Assembly (NCBI GenBank): GCA_003661125.1
Contig: QMVO01000108.1
Span: 1 to 6,256 of the forward strand
Direction: 5' to 3'
DNA: 6,256 bases
From: Methanosarcinales archaeon
Lineage (GTDB): Archaea; Halobacteriota; Syntropharchaeia; Alkanophagales; Methanospirareceae
Shown here: one piece after another, positions 1 to 4,158 of the stretch
Position numbering within the stretch: the stretch's first letter is position 1
Layout of the letters: each line of letters starts with the position of its first letter
Position numbers and translations under genes: made by a program
Notes under the pieces: model-generated
Databases searched by the model: none
What the model was told of the DNA's origin: nothing
The model's input: only the letters and a program-made list of their open reading frames with translations

Positions 1-116
1 AACTTAGAGAGAAGGGAAGGGGTTTGAAGATTATTGATGCAGAAGGAAGAGAGAGCGATTTGGTGTATTCCGAAAAGGACGAACTGATAAGGAAGATTCT
101 GTATGTAACCGATTAG
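1..116 (+). CDS. C-terminal end of an unidentified protein (5' truncated by window)
   Basis: An open frame with codons starting at position 3 runs from the window edge to a TAG at 114-116 and encodes 37 residues, ending in ELIRKILYVTD. The composition is charged and protein-like (KIIDAEGRESDLVYSEKDE). The gene's start and most of its length lie outside the window, and I do not recognise a family from this tail. It converges on the membrane protein at 118-609 with one base between the two stop codons. That tight packing supports a real gene end rather than a chance open frame. Confidence 0.55.
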   Translation, partial: LREKGRGLKIIDAEGRESDLVYSEKDELIRKILYVTD

Positions 117-117
117 T

Positions 118-609
118 TTATGTAGAACAAAATACATAACCCATGAAAAGTAAGCTCATTATGGCTAACACAATATATATCCAGTAAATGATAGTCCTTA
201 TTCTGAATTGCTTTAAATTAATACTTCGTTTCTTCACATAGTCCTCTGCCGAAGAGAACCTATCGCACAGTAAATCGTCAATTCCATAAACCTTTAAATC
301 CTCCTTTTTAAGAGAATCCTGAATATCAAGTTTATTACGAAGTACAGAAATTGCGTAAGTTGCTTGTAGATAATAACGACTTCCTCTATACAAGACCAAT
401 ATTCCGAATATGCTGAATAATAACGCTAAGAAGGGGAAGGTTAATGCGAGAATTTCTGGTGCTTCTGATCCTATTAAGACTGCACTCAAACCCAAAAGGG
501 CGGTAATCAAAGCGGAAAAGAAATGTGAACTCCTCCATATCGAGGTATGGTATTCGTTCGCCAAGGACCTCTGCTCAGAAAGTAATGCTCGTAAATCTTC
601 TTCTTTCAT
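118..609 (-). CDS. Hypothetical three-TM membrane protein
   Basis: This 163-residue protein is of unknown function. A short charged N-terminal segment (residues 1-27) precedes two closely spaced hydrophobic helices at about 29-47 and 52-74. A soluble, charged, probably helical loop of about 60 residues follows (75-137, starting YRGSRYYLQATYAISVLRNK). A third helix lies at about 138-159, and the protein ends CST. With basic residues in the loop and just before TM3, the large loop is probably cytoplasmic. A tight helix pair followed by an aromatic and basic amphipathic stretch recalls small 2TM/3TM effector or RipA-like octameric membrane proteins, but no diagnostic motif is visible and I do not assign it. 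The ATG at 607-609 has no convincing Shine-Dalgarno site. A TATA-like box lies about 55 bases upstream. The gene stands alone on its strand and converges on the fragment at 1-116. Confidence 0.75.
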   Translation of the reverse strand: MKEEDLRALLSEQRSLANEYHTSIWRSSHFFSALITALLGLSAVLIGSEAPEILALTFPFLALLFSIFGILVLYRGSRYYLQATYAISVLRNKLDIQDSLKKEDLKVYGIDDLLCDRFSSAEDYVKKRSINLKQFRIRTIIYWIYIVLAIMSLLFMGYVFCST

Positions 610-660
610 CTTGTTTATGTCATAGCTCGCTTCAATTATTTTTCTGCTTAACCCTTTCTT

Positions 661-672
661 TATTTATATACT
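661..672 (-). promoter_or_regulatory. TATA-box candidate for the membrane protein gene
   Basis: Read on the minus strand, this segment gives GTATATAAATA, a good archaeal TATA box. Transcription would start roughly 25-28 bases downstream, near 636-642, leaving a leader of about 30 bases before the ATG at 609. It lies back to back with a weaker plus-strand box, so 610-729 is a divergent promoter region. The call rests on the motif and its position only. Confidence 0.5.
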
Positions 673-677
673 CGCGT

Positions 678-689
678 GTTATACTATAC
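678..689 (+). promoter_or_regulatory. TATA-box candidate for the zinc ribbon / mptD operon
   Basis: GTTATACTATAC lies about 45 bases ahead of the ATG at 730. A start site about 25 bases downstream (near 710) would give a leader of about 20 bases, long enough to include the AGGCGA ribosome-binding candidate at 719-724. The box is weaker than the minus-strand one next to it. A second AT-rich run at 704-717 is too close to the ATG to act as the TATA box for this start. Confidence 0.4.
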
Positions 690-729
690 TTAGATTAATT
701 AAGGGATAATATAAAAAAAGGCGATAGTT

Positions 730-882
730 ATGTGTAGTGTTGGTGGTGGGGATTTCGAATTGGAGATTGAAAAGATAGAAGTAGAGAGGTATAGGTGCAA
801 TAATTGCGGAAACAAGTTTGATGCAATGGGCGAGAAAGTGGTCTGTCCCTCGTGCCAGTCGGAAAACGTTGTAAAATTGTGA
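730..882 (+). CDS. Small zinc-ribbon protein (50 aa)
   Basis: This very small gene begins at ATG 730 and ends at TGA 880-882. The 50-residue product has two Cys-x-x-Cys knuckles, CNNC at residues 23-26 and CPSC at 39-42, 12 residues apart, as in rubredoxin-like zinc ribbons. The N-terminal half (IEKIEVERYRC) would form a beta strand leading into the first knuckle, and the tail SENVVKL gives the closing strand. An AGGCGA ribosome-binding candidate lies five bases ahead of the ATG. It is the first gene of a rightward group, and the next start codon follows after 10 bases, so co-transcription is likely. Proteins of this kind bind zinc and often contact nucleic acid or protein partners, but the specific role here is unknown. 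Confidence 0.8.
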   Translation: MCSVGGGDFELEIEKIEVERYRCNNCGNKFDAMGEKVVCPSCQSENVVKL

Positions 883-892
883 ACCGGCAAAC

Positions 893-1363
893 ATGATACC
901 TTTGAGTAGTAACGAGATGCTGCTGGTACTTGGAAATAGTGGTACCTTAGCGGTGGTCAAGATAGGTACGCAAAGGCAGTTTTTCGTTGATACCCCTGAA
1001 TCCGAGATTATACTGGCGATGGGACCAGAAGAGCTGCTTGTAGCTTCTGGCTTTGGTACTGATGCGCGAATAGTGAATGGATTAAGGTGTGTGCTATACA
1101 TGATTAGAGAAGTAAACTCGCCGCTGATTGTGCTGCCCAAAAAACACCCTGCATCTGCCCGCCTTAAAATAGTGGTAGCCGCAGGCAAACGAATTATGCT
1201 GAGCTGTGAGATCACTCCTGGCACACATCCTGAGCAGCACTTACTCTGTGGTATGAAGGAGTTCGATGGTGCGGAGATTCTTGGCGTAGAAGGTGGTGTG
1301 GAGCTAAATGGACTGGAATGGACGAAATATGTGAAAAGGGGATTTTTATTGCATGGTAAGTAA
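893..1363 (+). CDS. Conserved-looking hypothetical protein, mptD operon
   Basis: I do not recognise a named family for this 156-residue soluble protein. It has no signal peptide or membrane helix. The first half alternates short hydrophobic strands with turns: MLLVLGNSGTLAVVKIG, then RQFFVDTPESEIILAMG, then ELLVASGFGT. A helix-like stretch (RIVNGLRCVLYMIREV) and a strand (SPLIVLPKKHP) follow. A further strand pair leads to a polar segment, TPGTHPEQHLLCGMKEFDGAEI at about residues 108-129, whose Thr, His, Glu, Gln and Cys residues look like a conserved or active-site patch. The ATG at 893 follows the zinc-ribbon stop by 10 bases and lacks a clear Shine-Dalgarno site; Met9 (position 917) is an alternative start. 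It lies between the zinc ribbon and mptD, so a link to pterin or C1-cofactor metabolism is possible but is inferred from position only. Confidence 0.8.
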   Translation: MIPLSSNEMLLVLGNSGTLAVVKIGTQRQFFVDTPESEIILAMGPEELLVASGFGTDARIVNGLRCVLYMIREVNSPLIVLPKKHPASARLKIVVAAGKRIMLSCEITPGTHPEQHLLCGMKEFDGAEILGVEGGVELNGLEWTKYVKRGFLLHGK

Positions 1364-1384
1364 ATGCAAACTGCAAAGTGAAAA

Positions 1385-1756
1385 ATGCAAAATGAAGAAG
1401 AGGAGATATCGGATAGGGACAAAGCATTATTCGAAGCAGGCATCAAATTAGGTGCTCTATACCATCAGTTTACAGGCACTCCCGTGAGCATAGAAACAGT
1501 GGAAAAGTTGGAAACGGCGATAGAAAGAAGTGTATCACTTCAACCCTGGGTGAGCTTTGTAGAAGTGAAGATTGATAGAGAAAAGGTGAGAAAGTGCGAA
1601 CTCGAGAATAAATTCAAGTATTGCGAGTTAAGTGGCGAAATGCTGGACGTAAAAGTCGTTGTTTTGTATAATAAAGTAGAAGTGCATGCAAGGGTGAAAT
1701 ACGAAGAGGAGCTCGATTATCCCCTGATGCGTGTTGAAAAGGTATTAAAGTTCTGA
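1385..1756 (+). CDS. mptD: Archaeal dihydroneopterin aldolase MptD
   Basis: This 123-residue protein matches the archaeal MptD family (COG2098/DUF372), which is unrelated in sequence to bacterial FolB. It cleaves 7,8-dihydroneopterin to 6-hydroxymethyl-7,8-dihydropterin and glycolaldehyde, an early step in making the pterin of tetrahydromethanopterin. The family hallmark FEAGIKLGALYHQFTGTPV spans residues 16-34. Further family-like parts are SLQPWV (51-56) and the C-terminal YEEELDYPLMRV (106-117). The spacing of Glu17, His27 and Gln53 agrees with the catalytic residues I recall for the Methanocaldococcus enzyme, and Tyr106 or Tyr112 could be the active-site tyrosine; this comes from memory of the family, not an alignment. 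Length is normal. The ATG at 1385 has GTGA a few bases upstream and follows the previous gene by 21 bases. It is probably the last gene of the operon and converges on grpE. Confidence 0.92.
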   Translation: MQNEEEEISDRDKALFEAGIKLGALYHQFTGTPVSIETVEKLETAIERSVSLQPWVSFVEVKIDREKVRKCELENKFKYCELSGEMLDVKVVVLYNKVEVHARVKYEEELDYPLMRVEKVLKF

Positions 1757-1766
1757 AAAATACTTT

Positions 1767-2498
1767 TTATTTCTCTTTCACCGCTATCTTCACCCTCGCA
1801 GGTCTTATAATCTTCTCACGAAACGCATAGCCTTTCCTAATCACCTCTATTACCGTGTTCTCATGATAGTTTTCATTTACCTCCTTTGAAACAACCTCAT
1901 GTCTAAAAGGGTCGAAAGGCTCTCCTTCTGCTTTTATCTCCGCGAGCCCTTTGCGTTCCAAAAGCTCTTTGAACTGTTTAAAAGTCATTTCCACTCCTTT
2001 TACCAACCCTTCCGAGTGTTCATTCTCTTTTGCATGAGCTATTGCAACTTCCAAATTATCCTTGATCGGTAATAATTCCATTATAAAGCCTTCGATGAGA
2101 TAATCGGCAAATTCACGTTTATCCTTTTCCGTTCTGCGCTTATAGTTCTCAAACTCCGCTTTTAAATATTTTAAATCAGTTAGATATTTCTCGGCTTCTC
2201 CCTTCCCTTTTAATATCTTCCCTGTTTTCCTTTTCTTAGCTTCTAATTCCTCTTTTAGAACCTCCACAGTGTCTTCTATCTCATCCAGCTCTTCATCGCT
2301 TAGCTCTTGCCTCTTCTTTCCCTCTAATATCGCTTTTATTCTCTCCAGCTCGTTCACTATTCCACTCAATTCGCCTTTCATGCCACTCAGTTTGTCTATT
2401 TCCACCTCTACTTCCTTGCTGCAACCGCTGACTTCGTCTAACAATCGCTTTACTACTTCCTTAAAGTCTTTTATTCTATTGCTGTTATCGTTACTCAT
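1767..2498 (-). CDS. grpE: GrpE nucleotide exchange factor with long coiled-coil N-terminus
   Basis: GrpE is the cytosolic cochaperone that releases ADP from DnaK (Hsp70). The conserved part begins near residue 105 with LKAEFENYKRRTEKDK (111-126). It continues through LLPIKDNLEVAI (142-153) and KGVEMTFKQFKELLERKGL (167-185), and the head domain has GEPFDPFRHEVV (192-203). It closes with GYAFREKIIRPARVKIAV (223-240), the family signature block. At 243 residues it is longer than the usual 180-210. The extra length is an N-terminal region of about 100 residues rich in Glu and Lys with heptad-like leucines, expected to lengthen the dimeric coiled coil. The ATG at 2498 follows AAAGGA closely. No dnaK or dnaJ is visible beside it: mptD converges downstream and mfnF diverges upstream, so within the window it appears to be a single-gene unit. 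Confidence 0.97.
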   Translation of the reverse strand: MSNDNSNRIKDFKEVVKRLLDEVSGCSKEVEVEIDKLSGMKGELSGIVNELERIKAILEGKKRQELSDEELDEIEDTVEVLKEELEAKKRKTGKILKGKGEAEKYLTDLKYLKAEFENYKRRTEKDKREFADYLIEGFIMELLPIKDNLEVAIAHAKENEHSEGLVKGVEMTFKQFKELLERKGLAEIKAEGEPFDPFRHEVVSKEVNENYHENTVIEVIRKGYAFREKIIRPARVKIAVKEK

Positions 2499-2523
2499 AC
2501 ATCCTTTCTTTCTGATCTTTTAG

Positions 2524-2535
2524 TTTTTATTTTTA
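2524..2535 (-). promoter_or_regulatory. AT-rich promoter candidate for grpE
   Basis: The minus strand reads TAAAAATAAAAA here, about 26-37 bases ahead of the grpE ATG at 2498. This would give a start site near 2503 and a very short leader, just covering the AAAGGA ribosome-binding candidate. The box is degenerate and sits in a run of TTTAGT-like repeats, so the exact element is uncertain. Confidence 0.35.
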
Positions 2536-2565
2536 GTTTAGTTAGTTTTAGTTATTTAGTTTAGT
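2536..2565. repeat. Short TTTAGTT-type tandem motif in the divergent intergenic region
   Basis: Between grpE and mfnF the plus strand contains several copies of a TTTAGTT / GTTAGTTTT-type word with slight variation, read as AGTTTAGTTAGTTTTAGTTA and continuing ATTTAGTTTAGTG. The copies are spaced about 5-9 bases apart. This could be a regulator binding array shared by the two divergent genes or simple low-complexity drift in an AT-rich promoter. The repeat pattern is visible directly; any function is inference. Confidence 0.45.
2552..2558 (+). promoter_or_regulatory. TATA-like element positioned for a leaderless mfnF transcript
   Basis: TTATTTA is centred at 2555, 25 bases ahead of the mfnF ATG at 2580. 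Archaeal transcription usually starts about 25 bases after the TATA centre, so the message would begin at or next to the start codon. The bases ahead of the ATG (CAAACTTTTTCTT) contain no Shine-Dalgarno-like purine run, which agrees with leaderless initiation. Confidence 0.35.
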
Positions 2566-2579
2566 GCAAACTTTTTCTT

Positions 2580-3611
2580 ATGTTCGCAGGCATAGATGTA
2601 GGGGGTGCGAATACAAAAGTAGCAACTTCAGCTACTGATGGGTTTATAGATACAATTTATGCACCTTTGTGGAAAAATAAAGCCATTCTATACGATGTGC
2701 TATTAGAGGTGAAACAGAAGTTCGAGATAGGAGCTCAGGCGGGGATAGAAGCAGTAGGTGTGGTGATGACAGGAGAGCTGTGTGATTGCTTTACGACGAA
2801 AAGAGAGGGGGTCTTACACATAAAAAAGACTTTGTCCAGAGTATTCAAAAATGTTAAATTTTTCGACATCGATTGCGCTTTCCGAGACGGTTCAGAAGTA
2901 GATAAAGACCCTCTTTCATTCGCATCTACAAACTGGCTTGCCTCGGCGAAGCTCTTATCTGAGCAATACAAAGATGCAATATTTATTGACATCGGCAGCA
3001 CCACAACCGATGTAATTCCAATAGTGAGGGGCGAAATAAAGGCGAAGAGAACAGACCTCGGAAGACTAAAATTCGGCGAATTAATCTATTCAGGCGTCTT
3101 AAGAACTAACCTTGCCACGCTGTTGAAAAAAGTGGAGATAGGAGAAAAGGGAGAAAATTGCAGGACTTCCTCAGAACTTTTTGCGATAACCGCCGATGCT
3201 TACCGCGTCCTCGGATACTTAAATAAAGATGATTACCGCTGTGAGAGTCCAGATAGTCATGCCTTCGCAGGTCGAGAAAATGAGGGAAAAAGCCGGATAA
3301 GTGCGATGCGAAGGCTGGCAAGAGTTGTATGCTGCGACCTTGAAGAGATAGGAGAGGACAGCGTGGTTAGTATTGCAGAGCAGGTAAAGGAAGCACAAGT
3401 AGCGGAGTTAGTTGCTTCGATGAAGAGCATGAAACAAAAATATGAGTTGAAAATGGTGGTATCGGCAGGGATTGGAGATTTTATCGTGAAAGAAGCGGCG
3501 GATTTACTTAATATCGAGTTCTTATCGCTTTCTTCTCGCTATGGTAAGGAAATATCAGCGGTATTCCCTGCTTATGCGGTGACGAAGTTGTTAGAACAAA
3601 CCTTTTCTTAG
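2580..3611 (+). CDS. mfnF: MfnF-like methanofuran biosynthesis enzyme (ASKHA fold)
   Basis: The 343-residue protein belongs to the 'H4MPT-linked C1 transfer pathway' hydantoinase-like family, whose characterised methanogen member MfnF joins 5-(aminomethyl)-3-furanmethanol diphosphate to gamma-glutamyltyramine in methanofuran synthesis (EC 2.5.1.131). The ASKHA nucleotide/phosphate motifs are clear: GIDVGGANTK at residues 4-13, FIDIGSTTTDV at 135-145, and the late VVSAGIGDFIV at 293-303. GVLRT (172-176) and VMTGEL (62-67) also fit the family as I know it. Full length is normal and no frame break is seen. The ATG at 2580 places the first phosphate motif at residue 4, so no longer N-terminus is expected. 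The gene diverges from grpE, and mptD lies about 0.8 kb away. A paralogous C1-pathway role is possible in organisms that use other methanofuran variants; the family is secure, the exact reaction less so. Confidence 0.87.
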   Translation: MFAGIDVGGANTKVATSATDGFIDTIYAPLWKNKAILYDVLLEVKQKFEIGAQAGIEAVGVVMTGELCDCFTTKREGVLHIKKTLSRVFKNVKFFDIDCAFRDGSEVDKDPLSFASTNWLASAKLLSEQYKDAIFIDIGSTTTDVIPIVRGEIKAKRTDLGRLKFGELIYSGVLRTNLATLLKKVEIGEKGENCRTSSELFAITADAYRVLGYLNKDDYRCESPDSHAFAGRENEGKSRISAMRRLARVVCCDLEEIGEDSVVSIAEQVKEAQVAELVASMKSMKQKYELKMVVSAGIGDFIVKEAADLLNIEFLSLSSRYGKEISAVFPAYAVTKLLEQTFS

Positions 3612-3761
3612 CAAACTTAATTGTCCCATTTTGAAATTTGAAAATGCAAAAATATTCAAAATCTTTTTTCCTTGCTTCTTTTGGAAACTTTGCCGGAAAA
3701 AAATCTTGTTTTTCGATTTTAGAAGTTATCACAGATTTTCGACAAAATTTTTGCTTGATCG

Positions 3762-3958
3762 CCGAAATATCGAAGGAAGGTGTTGCTCGGGGGAAGTTGC
3801 GGAAGCGGCGGAAGAAATTATCAAGGAAACCTGCAAAGAGATGGATATTGAGGTTATAGACAAACCTTTCTTTAGAAAAGAAAGCTTTACCAAAAAAATA
3901 TAGATTCCGGCAGCTTAGGGAGTGGTGTCCGGGGCATTTATGGGCGCCTTCTTGCTGG
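3762..3958 (+). pseudogene. Decayed IS200/IS605-family TnpA (Y1 transposase) remnant
   Basis: Three short pieces in three frames join into the outline of an IS200-type TnpA. PKYRRKVLLG is encoded at 3762-3791. One extra G in the G5 run at 3789-3793 shifts the frame, after which GEVAEAAEEIIKETCKEMDIEVID continues at 3790-3861. After FRKESFTKK, one extra A in the A7 run at 3892-3898 shifts the frame again, and KYRFRQLREWCPGHLWAPSCW follows up to 3958. Intact TnpA proteins (about 130-150 residues) have KYRRKVL near the N-terminus, then a GEV...EICEEMDIEVI-type helix and strand, then the metal-binding HUH motif, and later a GHLWSPSYF-type segment. The HUH segment (PDHVH) and about 40 residues around it are missing, and the catalytic tyrosine region is not recognisable, so the element is dead. 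No TnpB or intact ends were found. Recognition is from memory of the family. Confidence 0.7.
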
Positions 3959-4087
3959 ATGAACTGGGTAGAATACGAAAAACTACGCTTGATTTTGGGG
4001 GAGAGAGGCGTGATAAAATTTCTCACTAAAGAGCAAAAGGAGATTATCGAAAAGTTGGGGTTTGCGGATAGGCTTTTCGGGTTGTAG
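3959..4087 (+). other. Unassigned open tail downstream of the TnpA remnant
   Basis: The frame that carries the last TnpA piece stays open for 42 more codons and ends at TAG 4085-4087. The product, which ends FLTKEQKEIIEKLGFADRLFGL, reads like a genuine protein C-terminus. It does not resemble the TnpA tail with its catalytic tyrosine. It may be the stump of an older gene disrupted by the insertion, or a small relic ORF beginning at ATG 3959. There is no ribosome-binding site ahead of that ATG. I cannot assign a family. Confidence 0.35.
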
Positions 4088-4108
4088 CCTATACAACTCT
4101 GAAAGTTG
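4081..4108. repeat. Overlapping small inverted repeats upstream of the protease promoter
   Basis: GTTGTA at 4081-4086 pairs with TACAAC at 4092-4097 across a five-base loop. CAACT at 4094-4098 pairs with AGTTG at 4104-4108, also across five bases. The two stems share bases 4094-4097, so only one can form at a time. They end two bases before the TATA box at 4111. They could be a regulator operator or a weak hairpin ending upstream transcription, but arms of 5-6 bases can arise by chance. Confidence 0.4.
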
Positions 4109-4110
4109 GG

Positions 4111-4122
4111 TTATATTTATAT
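4111..4122 (+). promoter_or_regulatory. TATA box of the Lon-like protease gene
   Basis: TTATATTTATAT is a strong archaeal TATA-type sequence about 40 bases before the ATG at 4159. A start site near 4142 would leave a leader of about 17 bases that contains AAAGTGAG (4147-4154), a partial match to the GGTGA-type ribosome-binding site. The spacing of all three elements is coherent, making this the best supported promoter in the window. Confidence 0.6.
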
Positions 4123-4158
4123 GTGCTCATAACTCATGGATAGATAAAGTGAGAAAAA

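Larger units (their letters stand above)
3612..4158. other. Gene-free stretch with mobile-element debris
   Basis: About 550 bases without an intact gene. The first part (3612-3725) is AT-rich, with T-runs at 3663-3670 and 3674-3682 that could end the mfnF transcript; no clear stem was found. The middle (about 3762-3958) is the decayed transposase described separately. The end (3959-4158) has an unassigned 42-codon open tail, two small inverted repeats and the promoter of the next gene. Open frames of 70-170 codons can be drawn here on both strands, but none has a ribosome-binding site with a coherent product. Confidence 0.7.

Noticed and set aside
1361..1394. Repeated TGCAAA words between the 156-aa gene and mptD, and GCAAACT also near 2566 and 3611
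   Set aside because: The same word occurs inside coding sequence (for example near 4230 and 4297), so it is not specific to intergenic sites. The 34-base stretch looks like simple A-rich drift.
679..1446. 255-codon minus-strand open frame opposite the mptD operon
   Set aside because: It is antisense to three genes with coherent products and has a Ser/Pro/Ile-rich composition typical of a shadow frame.
1757..1766. Bidirectional terminator between mptD and grpE
   Set aside because: The gap is only 10 bases with a short T-run and no visible stem, so termination cannot be claimed.
3892..3898. Programmed frameshifting at the A7 run
   Set aside because: IS elements do use A7 slippage, but here the reading frame is already broken upstream and the catalytic core is missing, so decay is the simpler explanation.
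3631..3903. 90-codon plus-strand open frame as a real gene
   Set aside because: Its N-terminal half is a Phe/Lys-rich translation of an AT-rich spacer. Only the second half is protein-like, and that part is the middle piece of the TnpA remnant.
3508..4026. 172-codon open frame on the minus strand
   Set aside because: It overlaps the 3' end of mfnF antisense and the transposase debris. Its product is rich in Phe, Lys and Ser with no domain-like order, and no ribosome-binding site precedes it. It looks like a shadow in AT-rich sequence.
3913..4032. Second frame in the same stretch (SGAFMGAFLLDELGRIRK-like)
   Set aside because: It looks somewhat protein-like, but it competes with the frame containing GHLWAPS, which matches TnpA, and it has no recognisable family or start signal.
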